From assembly GCA_002369055.1 (NCBI GenBank), contig DFEL01000028.1, positions 1 to 53,768 on the forward strand: DNA of 53,768 nt. The letters run 5' to 3'. The notes under the pieces were generated by a model that ran no database searches, was not told the origin of the DNA, and saw only the letters and a list, made by a program, of their open reading frames with translations. The stretch comes from Cyanobacteria bacterium UBA3803. GTDB taxonomy: Bacteria; Cyanobacteriota; Vampirovibrionia; Gastranaerophilales; Gastranaerophilaceae. Position 1 is the first letter of the stretch. Every line of letters begins with the position of its first letter. Made by a program: the position numbers and the translations under genes. Shown in pieces: positions 5,687 to 14,738 of this stretch.

Positions 5687-8600
5687 TTAAATTTTTTCTT
5701 CAATAGATTTTATTTCAACATCAATTTTGCTTGGTATAAACTTCTTAACTGCATGCTCTAAATCATTTGTTGCACTTACCCAAAATGCAGGTGCAGACGC
5801 TATTTTTACCTCGCTGTCATCTTCTTTTACTTTTATTACAACAGGATCTGAACCCGGATATTTTGCTAAAATATCTTTCATTGCTACCAGTTCTTCGTAA
5901 GGAACTTCATCATTTATGGATATCATAAATATATTTGCATTATCAACCGGTTTTACATCATCTATTATAATATTCGGTTCATCTTCGTTTCTGTAACTTA
6001 CTTTTCCTGTTATTATAATTTTATTATCAGGCTGCATAAAATCATTAAATTCGCCTAATTTCTGATGAAAACAAAGAGCTTCAATCTTGCCCGATAAATC
6101 TTCCAGTGTAATTGTCTTTAAAAATTTTGAAGGATCTTTTTTGTACGGAATTTGTCTTGCAGAAGTAACAAGTCCGCACAATGTAACAACTTTTTCATCA
6201 GGAAGCTCTTTTACTTCTGAAATTTTATGTGTTTCAAGAAAATCCATTTTATCCATAATTGATGATAGCGGATGAGATGACACATAAAATCCCAAAAATT
6301 CTTTTTCAAAAGATTGTAATTCTTTATTTGAAAATTCTTCATCAGAACCTGCCAATTGAAATTGCGTCCCTGCAAAATCTTCATTATCCTCTAAACCTGC
6401 AAAAAGGCTTGTTTGCCCTAATTCTTTTGCTTTAGCCTCTTTATTGGCTGTATTTATAATATATTCAAGATTTTCTAAAAGTTGTTTTCTACTTTTTTCC
6501 AAATTTGAAAATGCACCTGATTTAATTAACCCTTCCATTACCCTTTTATTTGTTGCTTTTGGATCAATTCTTTTGCAAAAATCGTAGATAGATTTAAACT
6601 CGCCATTTTTTTCTCGTTCTTCAATAATCATTTTAACAACAACTTCGCCCACTTGTTTTACAGACGCAAGTCCAAAACGAATATTATCGCCGTCAGGAGC
6701 AAATTCTGCGTACGACTTATTTATGTCAGGCGGAAGAACTTTTATACCTTTTTTATTACATTCTTCAATGTATAATTGTGTTTTTTCCTGATCATTTGAA
6801 ACACTGGAAAGCAAGCAAGCCATATATTCAACAGGATAATGACACTTCAGGTATGCTGTTTGATAAGCAACAAACGCATAAGCCGCAGAGTGACTTCGGT
6901 TAAAACAGTATGATGCAAATTTTTCAATTTGTTCAAATAATGTTGTTGCATCTTGAGCAGACATACCGTGACGGGCAGAACCTTCAATAAATTTGCCCTT
7001 TTGCTTTTGCATTTCTTCAACTTTTTTCTTACCCATCATACGTCTTACCATATCGGCTTGACCAAGAGAATAATCCGCAAGGGTTTGGAAAACTTGCATA
7101 ATTTGTTCTTGATATACAATAGTTCCGTAAGTATCTTTCAATACCGGTTCTAATGACGGATGTGCGTATGTAATTGCTTTTCTTCCGTGTTTTCTGTCAA
7201 CAAATTCGTCAACCATACCGGAATCTAACGGACCCGGACGGAATAATGCAACCAACGCACCCAAATCTTCAAACACGTCAGGTTTTAATCTTTTTACAAG
7301 ATTTTTCATACCTGATGATTCCAACTGAAATACACCGTCTGTATCACCACGCATAAGCATTTCATAAGTTGGCTTATCATCAAGCGGTATGTGGTTAATA
7401 TCAACATCAATACCCTGACGTTTTTTTATTGCATCAAGAGTTTTATAAATTGTTGTAAGGTTTCTCAAACCCAAAAAGTCCATTTTTAAAAGGCTTAAAA
7501 CTTCTGTAACATCATGAGGCGGATAACCTGTTTGAACAATACCATCTTTTGATGGTTGAACAGGTATAATTTGATCTAAAGGTTTTGGTGCAATAATTAC
7601 ACCCGCTGCGTGAGTACCGGTATTATTCTTAATACCCTCAATACCCATTGCCAAATCTATCCATTTTTTCACACCAACTTTTTTACCCTCAATCGGGTCA
7701 ATTACAATTTGAGTATCTTCATCATACATTTGACGAAGTTCCATACCGTCTTGTAAAGCATCCTTTATATGCGTTTTTGGTTCTGACGGAATTAAACTTG
7801 CTATTCTGTTACTTTCTGAAAACGGTATTTTCAAAATTCTTGCAACACCTTTTACTGCCGCTTTTGCAGCATAAGTACCAAATGTAATAATTTGGCAAAC
7901 TTTATCTTCACCGTATTTTTGAGTTACATAATCTATAACCTCTCCACGACGCTCGATACAAAAGTCAATATCAATATCGGGCATTGTGAAACGCTCAGGA
8001 TTTAAAAATCTTTCAAACAAAAGTTTGTGTTCAATTGGGTCTAAGTCAGTAATTTCTAGTGCATACGCAACAAGCGAACCTGCAGCAGAACCACGACCCG
8101 GACCTACAGGAATACCATGAGTTTTTGCATAGTGAATAAAGTCCCAAGTAATTAAGAAATAAGCGGCAAATCCCATTTGCTCAATTACACCTAATTCATA
8201 CTCCGCACGTTCTCTTAATTCCTTTGTAATTTCACCATAGCGTTTCTTTACACCTTCCATTACAAGATAATTTAAATAACTTTCTGTTGTATGATTTTTA
8301 GGTACTTCATAATGCGGAAGCGGGGATTTTCCGAGTTCGAGTGTCAAATGGCACTTGTCAGCAATTTTTACTGTATTTGCAATACATCTGTTAAATAAAT
8401 CTTCTTCCATCCAAGAAAAAGACTGTCTTAATTGTTCTGCATTTTTTACATAAAATTCATTACCCTCAAAATGAAAACGGTTAGGATCATCTTTTTCGGA
8501 ATTAGTATTCATACACAACAACGTGTCATGCATATCTGCATCTTCTTTACGTAAATAGTGAGAATCGTTTGTTATAACCATTTCAATATCAAGTTCTTTT

Positions 8601-9178
8601 GCCAAAGCAATAAGTTCAGGATTAGTACGTTTTTGATCTTCTAAACCATGGTCTTGAAGTTCAATATAATAATCTTCACCGAACAATTCCTTATATTGTT
8701 TTGCAACTTCTCTTGCTTTTTCAGGCTCACGATGAAGAAGATTTTGTAAAATTTCTCCTCCAAGGCATGCCGATAAACAGATTAAACCTTTGTGGTGTTC
8801 TTTAATCAATTCCCAGTTAATACGAGGGTGTACATAACGACCTTTACACCAAGCCTCTGATGTCAATTTAATTAAATTTTTATAACCGTCCTTATCCTTT
8901 GCAAGCAAAATCAAGTGATAACAAGGATTATTCATTTTATCACGCTCTGTAATATCGCCATTATGAACGTAAAACTCACAGCCCAGAATTGGTTTCAAGC
9001 CTGCTTCTTTTGCCGTTGTATAAAGTTCCATATCACCGTACATTACACCATGGTCGGTAATTGCAACTGCAGGAAATTCTTCTTCTTTCGCAAAATTACA
9101 TAAATCATCTATTCTTATCGCACCATCAAGTAACGAATATTCTGTGTGCAAGTGTAATGGAACATACGGTCTTCTCAT
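5687..9178 (-). CDS. dnaE: DNA polymerase III alpha subunit
   Basis: This is the replicative polymerase catalytic subunit, 1163 residues, full length for DnaE. Domains in order are an N-terminal PHP domain (LHLHTEYSLLDGA, residues 7-19), the polymerase palm with GPGRGSAAGSLVAY and the catalytic acidic cluster MPDIDIDF, the tau/beta-binding and helix-hairpin-helix part (RVMEGLIKSGAF) and a C-terminal OB fold (VTLCGLVTSARQIPYKKDPS). AGGGG upstream of the ATG supports the start. Residues 754-760 read FASYCFN, which corresponds to the KFAEY|CFN junction interrupted by the split intein in cyanobacterial DnaE; here the gene is continuous. Confidence 0.97.
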   Translation of the reverse strand: MRRPYVPLHLHTEYSLLDGAIRIDDLCNFAKEEEFPAVAITDHGVMYGDMELYTTAKEAGLKPILGCEFYVHNGDITERDKMNNPCYHLILLAKDKDGYKNLIKLTSEAWCKGRYVHPRINWELIKEHHKGLICLSACLGGEILQNLLHREPEKAREVAKQYKELFGEDYYIELQDHGLEDQKRTNPELIALAKELDIEMVITNDSHYLRKEDADMHDTLLCMNTNSEKDDPNRFHFEGNEFYVKNAEQLRQSFSWMEEDLFNRCIANTVKIADKCHLTLELGKSPLPHYEVPKNHTTESYLNYLVMEGVKKRYGEITKELRERAEYELGVIEQMGFAAYFLITWDFIHYAKTHGIPVGPGRGSAAGSLVAYALEITDLDPIEHKLLFERFLNPERFTMPDIDIDFCIERRGEVIDYVTQKYGEDKVCQIITFGTYAAKAAVKGVARILKIPFSESNRIASLIPSEPKTHIKDALQDGMELRQMYDEDTQIVIDPIEGKKVGVKKWIDLAMGIEGIKNNTGTHAAGVIIAPKPLDQIIPVQPSKDGIVQTGYPPHDVTEVLSLLKMDFLGLRNLTTIYKTLDAIKKRQGIDVDINHIPLDDKPTYEMLMRGDTDGVFQLESSGMKNLVKRLKPDVFEDLGALVALFRPGPLDSGMVDEFVDRKHGRKAITYAHPSLEPVLKDTYGTIVYQEQIMQVFQTLADYSLGQADMVRRMMGKKKVEEMQKQKGKFIEGSARHGMSAQDATTLFEQIEKFASYCFNRSHSAAYAFVAYQTAYLKCHYPVEYMACLLSSVSNDQEKTQLYIEECNKKGIKVLPPDINKSYAEFAPDGDNIRFGLASVKQVGEVVVKMIIEEREKNGEFKSIYDFCKRIDPKATNKRVMEGLIKSGAFSNLEKSRKQLLENLEYIINTANKEAKAKELGQTSLFAGLEDNEDFAGTQFQLAGSDEEFSNKELQSFEKEFLGFYVSSHPLSSIMDKMDFLETHKISEVKELPDEKVVTLCGLVTSARQIPYKKDPSKFLKTITLEDLSGKIEALCFHQKLGEFNDFMQPDNKIIITGKVSYRNEDEPNIIIDDVKPVDNANIFMISINDEVPYEELVAMKDILAKYPGSDPVVIKVKEDDSEVKIASAPAFWVSATNDLEHAVKKFIPSKIDVEIKSIEEKI

Positions 9179-9261
9179 TCAACTACCCCTTAATTTCTTT
9201 ATAATACAAGTTTATCATGCAAGGGTGACATTTTCTGTCATTATTAAGAATTGTGAGTAAA

Positions 9262-9306
9262 AAAAACTAAAACGACTATCTTTTCAGATAAGCCGTTTTA
9301 GTTTTG
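9262..9306 (-). terminator. Terminator of the oad operon
   Basis: AAAACTAAAACG and CGTTTTAGTTTT form the outer stem, with the inner sequence CTATC/GATAAG extending it. On the minus strand an A-to-T rich tract follows. It is located 19 bases beyond the oadB stop codon. Confidence 0.8.
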
Positions 9307-9324
9307 ATTCTGTATATATGTCAA

Positions 9325-10512
9325 CTAATGGCAAAGTGCAAGCAAGATACCTGCTGCAACAGCAGAACCTATTACACCTGCTACGTTTGGCCCCATTGCG
9401 TGCATTAATAAGAAGTTTTGAGGATTTGCCTCCAAACCTACTTTATTAACAACACGTGCTGCCATTGGCACAGCTGAAACACCTGCAGCACCAATAAGCG
9501 GATTAATTTTTTTCTTAGAAAATACATTCATTAATTTTGCAAATATTACACCTGAAGCAGTAGCAATTGAAAATGCACACAAACCAAGGAACAAAATACC
9601 CAAAGTTTCAAGTGTCAAGAATTTATCTGCTGATAATTTTGAACCAACTGACAAACCTAATAAAATAGTTACAATGTTAATAAATTCATTTTGCAAAGTT
9701 TTAGCAAGTCTATCCGTTACTCCGCACTGCATTACCAAATTACCAAAGGTTAATGCACCCAATAATGGTGTTGCATCCGGTAAGAAAATAATACATAATC
9801 CTAAAACGACAAGAGGGAATATGATTTTTTCACGTTTAGAAACTTCACGTAATTGAACCATTTGAATTTTTCTTTCAGCCTCAGTTGTTAAAGCCTTCAT
9901 AATAGGAGGTTGAATAATAGGCACCAATGCCATATATGAATATGCAGCAACTGCAATTGCACCCAATAAATCAGGAGCCAGTCTTGAAGTTACAAATATT
10001 GAAGTCGGGCCGTCAGCACCGCCAATAATACCAATAGAGGCTGCTTCAGGCAAACCGAAATCAAATCCTGCATATTTTGCCAGCAACAATGCACCCAACA
10101 ACGCACCAAAAATACCAAATTGAGCAGCACCACCTAGAAGAGCCGTTTTTGGGTTAGCAATTAACGGTCCAAAGTCTGTCATTGCACCTACACCCATAAA
10201 TATGAATAATGGAAATAATCCACCGTCAATACCAACATGGTATACAGTGTATAAAAAACCACCTGGTTCTGCTATTCCTGCAACAGGAATATTTGCTAAA
10301 ATACCACCAAAACCGATTGGTAATAACAATAATGGTTCATAGTTCTTTTTAATTGCCAAATATAACAATACAAGACAAACAAAGAACATTATAATTGCAC
10401 CGTACATGTGTAAGAAATTTTCTACACAATTTACACCTGTTAAGGGTTCTTTTACCATATTGGCAATACCTGTGATACTGCCTAAACTTTTAAAAGATTC
10501 TAATAATTGCAT
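9325..10512 (-). CDS. oadB: Sodium-translocating decarboxylase beta subunit OadB
   Basis: This is the integral membrane subunit that catalyses decarboxylation of carboxybiotin and couples it to Na+ export. The protein has 395 residues with about nine to eleven membrane helices. Family motifs are visible: GGLFPLFIFMGVGAMTDFGP, the ISIGIIGGADGPTSIF-type loop (GIIGGADGPTSIFVTSRLAP, with the aspartate thought to bind sodium) and the C-terminal AAGVSAVPMAARVV with GPNVAGVIGSAVAAG. It lies 13 bases after oadA and shares its operon. Order oadG-oadA-oadB matches known pumps. Confidence 0.95.
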   Translation of the reverse strand: MQLLESFKSLGSITGIANMVKEPLTGVNCVENFLHMYGAIIMFFVCLVLLYLAIKKNYEPLLLLPIGFGGILANIPVAGIAEPGGFLYTVYHVGIDGGLFPLFIFMGVGAMTDFGPLIANPKTALLGGAAQFGIFGALLGALLLAKYAGFDFGLPEAASIGIIGGADGPTSIFVTSRLAPDLLGAIAVAAYSYMALVPIIQPPIMKALTTEAERKIQMVQLREVSKREKIIFPLVVLGLCIIFLPDATPLLGALTFGNLVMQCGVTDRLAKTLQNEFINIVTILLGLSVGSKLSADKFLTLETLGILFLGLCAFSIATASGVIFAKLMNVFSKKKINPLIGAAGVSAVPMAARVVNKVGLEANPQNFLLMHAMGPNVAGVIGSAVAAGILLALCH

Positions 10513-10525
10513 ACCTCACACCTCT

Positions 10526-12331
10526 CTAGTCCAAAGTTACCAATACTTGTCCGGGTGTTACAGTAGCACCCACATCAACTCTTATAGAACCGATTTTACC
10601 TGCACGAGGTGCTTTAATTTCTGTTTCCATTTTCATAGCTTCCATTAAAATTAAAACATCACCTTCATTTACAGAATCTCCGCTTCTTGCGATTACTTTT
10701 AAAATAGCACCCGGTAGTGGAGCCTTTATTTCAGTTGAACCTTCACTGCTTGATGAAGCAACTGCTGCTGATTCTTTAATACCTTCAGCAATTGACACAT
10801 CATAAGATTTACCGTTAACAATGGCTTTATCTCCGTCAATTTTAACAGCATATTCTTTTCCGTTGACTGTAACAGTTGCACCATTTTTATAATTATTGTT
10901 TGAAGTTGTTTTTTGACCTTTATTAACTAAAACTTTGCCTTTGCCTAACAAGAAGTCAATACCCTTATCAGCATTAGCATCTTTGCAAGCCGCTGCAATA
11001 AATAAGTTTTCATCTGTAACAGGTAAACCTGCTGCTTTTAATCTTTCTTCTGCTGCTTTTAAGCCTTTTTCAGGGTCTTTTTCATTCAAATCCACAACTT
11101 TTTCTGTTGTTGGTTTTAAACCTGTTTTTTCTTCTGCCCATTTAACTAATTCAGGATCCGGTTCACAAGGAGTTTTTCCGAAATATCCTAAAATCATTTT
11201 CGCATAACCGGGATTTGCTTGGTCCCAAGGCTTTTCTGTTACTGCATTTAAGAATGATTGTTGAGCATAGAATTGAGATACAGGAGTAACCGATGTACCA
11301 AAACCGGCTCTTTCAACAACTTCTTTCATATTTGCAATAACTTTAGGGAACTTATCTACCATACCCATATCTTTTAATTGATCAACCGTTGTTGCAGTTG
11401 CACCACCAGGCAATGGTGCTTGAATTAAAATAGGATTTACGGCTAAAGAGATAGGTGAAATAGTGTAATCCTTCATGCATTCTTTAAAGATTTCTTCTGT
11501 TTCCATAATTTTCTTTATATCTAAGCCTAAATCATATTCTGTACCTTTTAAAGCATGCCACATAGAAATTATATCAGGTTGAGCAGTACCGCCTGAAACA
11601 GGTTTCATAGATAAATCAATTCCGTCAGCACCACCGTCTAAAGCAGCTAAATATGCTGCTAAGCCTGTACCTGCCGTTTCGTGAGAGTGGAAACGAATAT
11701 GTGCATCTGAACCTAAAATTTCACGTGCCATTTTTACTGTTGCATATACTTTTCTAGGATTTGATGTACCTGAAGCATCTTTAAAAGCCAAAGAATCAAA
11801 TGGTAAACCTGAATCTAAAATATTTCTTAAAACTCTTTCGTAAAAAGCAACATCATGAGCACCTTCACAACCAAATGGTAATTCCATCATTGTAATTGTA
11901 ACTTCGTGTTGTAAACCTTGTTTTTTAATACTGTTTGCAGAGTCAATTAAATTATTAACATCATTTAAAGCATCAAAGTTTCTAACAACATCAACACCGT
12001 GTTTTTTAAACATTTTTGCGTGTAAATCAATTACATCACGTGGTTGAGAATTTAAACCTACAACATTAACACCTCTTGCCAATGATTGTAATTTAACATC
12101 CGAACCTACTGTTTCTCTAATTTTATCCATTGTTTCAAAAGCATTTTCGTTACAGAAAAATATAGGTGCTTGAAATCTTGCACCACCTGCAACTTCAAAA
12201 TGCTTAATACCTGCATCAACTGCCGATTTTAAAGCAGGTAAAAAATCGTTTAACAGAACTCTTGCTCCGAATACGGATTGGAAACCATCTCTAAAAGATG
12301 TATCCATAACTTTAATTAATTTTTTTGACAT
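10526..12331 (-). CDS. oadA: Oxaloacetate decarboxylase alpha subunit (carboxyltransferase plus biotin carrier)
   Basis: The 601-residue protein transfers CO2 from the acid substrate to biotin in the membrane-bound pump. The N-terminal carboxyltransferase TIM barrel starts with KVMDTSFRDGFQSVFGAR; the usual family text is DTTLRDxxQS, so two positions are unusual. The metal-binding HSHETAG occurs at about residue 215. A PYC-OadA conserved domain follows, then a Ser/Ala linker and a biotinyl domain with EAMKMET, whose Lys567 is the biotin site. The substrate is most likely oxaloacetate, but methylmalonyl-CoA or other 2-oxo acids cannot be excluded from sequence. It starts 24 bases after oadG. 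Confidence 0.92.
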   Translation of the reverse strand: MSKKLIKVMDTSFRDGFQSVFGARVLLNDFLPALKSAVDAGIKHFEVAGGARFQAPIFFCNENAFETMDKIRETVGSDVKLQSLARGVNVVGLNSQPRDVIDLHAKMFKKHGVDVVRNFDALNDVNNLIDSANSIKKQGLQHEVTITMMELPFGCEGAHDVAFYERVLRNILDSGLPFDSLAFKDASGTSNPRKVYATVKMAREILGSDAHIRFHSHETAGTGLAAYLAALDGGADGIDLSMKPVSGGTAQPDIISMWHALKGTEYDLGLDIKKIMETEEIFKECMKDYTISPISLAVNPILIQAPLPGGATATTVDQLKDMGMVDKFPKVIANMKEVVERAGFGTSVTPVSQFYAQQSFLNAVTEKPWDQANPGYAKMILGYFGKTPCEPDPELVKWAEEKTGLKPTTEKVVDLNEKDPEKGLKAAEERLKAAGLPVTDENLFIAAACKDANADKGIDFLLGKGKVLVNKGQKTTSNNNYKNGATVTVNGKEYAVKIDGDKAIVNGKSYDVSIAEGIKESAAVASSSSEGSTEIKAPLPGAILKVIARSGDSVNEGDVLILMEAMKMETEIKAPRAGKIGSIRVDVGATVTPGQVLVTLD

Positions 12332-12355
12332 ACCTCTATTCCTTTTCTTAAATTG

Positions 12356-12577
12356 TTAATTCATATTCATTTTTGCAACAGCAATTGCCACAGCAACAGC
12401 CTCATCAGTATTTGCTTCTTTACGAACGGCAACAGGTGCTTCAACTTCTTCCGGCATAATTTTGCTTATTAAAGCAACAACTTTTGACATTATGCTCATT
12501 GCAAATACAAGTATTGTTAAGAATACCAGCACTGTTCCCATTCCAACAACTGTTATAACTAAACCTTCTTGTAACAT
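12356..12577 (-). CDS. oadG: Oxaloacetate decarboxylase gamma subunit OadG
   Basis: The 73-residue single-span membrane protein has the OadG pattern: a short N-terminus, one helix (ITVVGMGTVLVFLTILVFAM, residues 8-27), and a short cytoplasmic tail. The conserved GMGTVLVFLTIL is the strongest evidence. It assembles the alpha and beta subunits in the membrane. It is shorter than many homologues and lacks the His-rich zinc-binding tail. GGAGG lies about nine bases before the ATG, and it is the first gene of the oadGAB operon. Confidence 0.88.
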   Translation of the reverse strand: MLQEGLVITVVGMGTVLVFLTILVFAMSIMSKVVALISKIMPEEVEAPVAVRKEANTDEAVAVAIAVAKMNMN

Positions 12578-12630
12578 ATTTCTTGTCCTCCATACACTTA
12601 ATCATATAACAAACAAAAATTTTAAACAAT

Positions 12631-12658
12631 TTGAAATTAAAAAAAATGTGATTATAAT
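12631..12658 (+). promoter_or_regulatory. Promoter of the secreted zinc-peptidase-like gene
   Basis: TTGAAA at 12631-12636 and TATAAT at 12653-12658 with a 16-base spacer, about 20 bases before the likely ribosome binding site TAGGGG. It lies in the gap shared with the divergent oad operon. Confidence 0.65.
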
Positions 12659-12686
12659 ATTAAATATAAACAAATTAGGGGATTTT

Positions 12687-13385
12687 ATGAATTTGAAAAA
12701 GATTTTAGCACTATCACTATTTATTTTATTTGCGATACCGCAAACAAGTTTTGCATTTTCGTTTAAAAAGGATAAGGAAGCTGTAACGGTTCAACAACCG
12801 CACGCTAAATACCCGCCTAAATATGATAAAATATATCTTGAGCAATTAAAAAAAGAATATAAAAAAATAAGCAATGATGAAGTTATTTTGGTTGCACTGG
12901 ATATGATGAAAAATACAAATGCAGATTTTTCAAGACGTGCTATTATGGGATATAATTTAACAGAAAAACCCGTAAAAATTCAATTTAAAGATTTAGGCTC
13001 AATAAAACCTGAATACGCAAACTTTGATGCACTTGGCTGGAAAAAGAAAAATGATTTATATATTTTTATAAATCAAAAACACGCAGACGCCCCACCTGCT
13101 GCATTAGCAGCACTGTTAGCACATGAAGCCTTACATCAGGACGAATTTAATTCACTGGCAGAAGAAACGTATGCCTGGACAATGGAAGCAGCGGTATGGT
13201 CGGAAATGCTTGAAATTTACCCTGAATCAAATAACACCCAACATCCGCTTTTACATAGAGAAAATACTTTAAAAAAACTGTTTGAAAAAGGTAGTTTTAC
13301 TAATAAATATATAAAAAAAACAGTGTTTTCAAACAAAGGTTATCAAAATTTACCACAAACTTCACCTGGTTTTGAACGACTTTAA
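12687..13385 (+). CDS. Secreted putative zinc metallopeptidase (HExxH protein)
   Basis: The protein has 232 residues with a clear Sec signal peptide (MNLKKILALSLFILFAIPQT, cleaved near SFA-F). The motif AHEALHQDE (His146, Glu147, His150) is an HExxH zinc-binding site, and the downstream ETYAWTMEAAV offers a possible third ligand near Glu160, as in gluzincins. No named family is recognised with certainty. The frame extends upstream to 12462, but that would overlap oadG and destroy the signal peptide. TAGGGG before the ATG at 12687 and the promoter at 12631-12658 fix this start. It is likely periplasmic. Confidence 0.8.
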   Translation: MNLKKILALSLFILFAIPQTSFAFSFKKDKEAVTVQQPHAKYPPKYDKIYLEQLKKEYKKISNDEVILVALDMMKNTNADFSRRAIMGYNLTEKPVKIQFKDLGSIKPEYANFDALGWKKKNDLYIFINQKHADAPPAALAALLAHEALHQDEFNSLAEETYAWTMEAAVWSEMLEIYPESNNTQHPLLHRENTLKKLFEKGSFTNKYIKKTVFSNKGYQNLPQTSPGFERL

Positions 13386-13483
13386 TCATGAATAGTGAGT
13401 TGTGAGTTGAATTTATAAATTAAAATTTAAAAATTAATCTGTTATCTATTGATAAAAATTAACAGTTGATGTTAAATATTTTT

Positions 13484-14725
13484 ATGAATAAAAAACATAT
13501 AATTATAGCATTAATATTAATAGCAGCACTGCTTATTTTTAATAATATTTTACACGATATTTATATAAAAATGGTATCAACACCGACAAATATTCAAACG
13601 TCAACTAATACCGAAGAAATATCATCTCAAAAATTGTTTGACAAAACTTGGAAAATAATAAAAAAATCTTACTATGATACAGATATGAATCACCAGGACT
13701 GGTACCGTTGGAAAACACATTATCAAGGCAAAATAAAAACGGAAGAAGACTTATATGTTGCTGTAAATACGATGCTTGCAAGTTTAAATGACCCATATTC
13801 AAAATTCATGTCAAAAAAAGAATTTGAAGATTTAAATTCATCTATTGCATCAAAAATAACAGGCATAGGTGTTAATATATATTCAAATGCGGGTAAAATA
13901 ACCGTTTTAAACGTAATTGAAGGTACTCCTGCCAATACTGCGAATATTAAAAATGGTGATATCATTTATGCTGTCAATAAAAAAGAAGTAAGCGGAATGA
14001 CTATTGCTGATGTTGCAGGATTGGTCAGAGGGCCTGAAAATAGTATGGTTGAACTTACAATTTTGCGTGATGACAAAAAAATAATTAAAAATATTAAACG
14101 TAAAGAGATTAAAATAAAAACAGTTAAAAGTTCTGTTGAAAAAAATATTGGTTACATTCAAATCATGAGTTTTATCGGTTCAACCACATCAAATGAGTTT
14201 TTGGAAGCCTTAGAAAAGACAAAAAAAACAGATGGTTTAATCATAGATTTAAGAGGAAATCCGGGTGGATTACTACCAAATGCCGTTTTTATTGCAAATT
14301 TATTTATACCTGAAGGCAAAATTGTAAGCGTTGTTGGCAGAAACGGGTATAAACAAGATTTATCCGCACAAAAAACCAATTTTACCGTAAATAAACCTCT
14401 GGTAGTTTTAATTGACAATTCAAGTGCGAGTGCAAGCGAAATTTTATCAGGAGCATTAAAAGATTATAAAAAAGCAAAACTTGTAGGCACAACAACTTAT
14501 GGCAAAGGCATGGTACAAGAGGTTATTGCACTACCTAACGAAACAGGACTAAATCTTACAATTGCAAAATATCTAACCCCAAACGGAACTGACATTAACA
14601 AAAAAGGTATAGCACCTGATGTTAAAGTAGAATTAACTCTTGATGATTTAAAGAAAAATCGTGATGCACAGCTTCTTATGGCAAAAAAAATGATGAATGA
14701 TATTTTAAAAACCAACGCAAAATAA
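13484..14725 (+). CDS. ctpA: C-terminal processing protease (S41 family, CtpA/Prc-like)
   Basis: The protein has about 413 residues: an N-terminal signal anchor (MNKKHIIIALILIAALLIF), a PDZ domain (ITGIGVNIYSNAGKITVLNV to about 200) and the S41 tail-specific protease core. The nucleophile lies in DNSSASASEILSGAL and the general-base lysine in GTTTYGKGMVQ. By family knowledge it degrades or trims periplasmic proteins from their C-termini. Start choice is uncertain: in-frame TTG and ATG codons at 13466 and 13469 would add six or five residues, and none of the starts has a clear ribosome binding site. It is convergent with fliI, 4 bases apart. Confidence 0.92.
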   Translation: MNKKHIIIALILIAALLIFNNILHDIYIKMVSTPTNIQTSTNTEEISSQKLFDKTWKIIKKSYYDTDMNHQDWYRWKTHYQGKIKTEEDLYVAVNTMLASLNDPYSKFMSKKEFEDLNSSIASKITGIGVNIYSNAGKITVLNVIEGTPANTANIKNGDIIYAVNKKEVSGMTIADVAGLVRGPENSMVELTILRDDKKIIKNIKRKEIKIKTVKSSVEKNIGYIQIMSFIGSTTSNEFLEALEKTKKTDGLIIDLRGNPGGLLPNAVFIANLFIPEGKIVSVVGRNGYKQDLSAQKTNFTVNKPLVVLIDNSSASASEILSGALKDYKKAKLVGTTTYGKGMVQEVIALPNETGLNLTIAKYLTPNGTDINKKGIAPDVKVELTLDDLKKNRDAQLLMAKKMMNDILKTNAK

Positions 14726-14738
14726 TATATTATTTTGC
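14717..14738. other. Perfect 22-bp palindrome spanning the two convergent stop codons
   Basis: Bases 14717-14738 read the same on both strands (arms GCAAAATAATA and TATTATTTTGC). They include the TAA of the protease gene and the TAA of fliI, and both proteins end in Ala-Lys encoded by the same codons. It may act as a weak transcription terminator for both genes. Confidence 0.6.

Noticed and set aside
6899..6916. Intein in dnaE
   Set aside because: The junction sequence is continuous; no intein blocks are found in the 1163-residue protein.
12462..12686. Longer N-terminus for the secreted zinc-peptidase-like protein
   Set aside because: The extension would overlap oadG on the other strand and the promoter, and it would bury the signal peptide; it is chance open frame.
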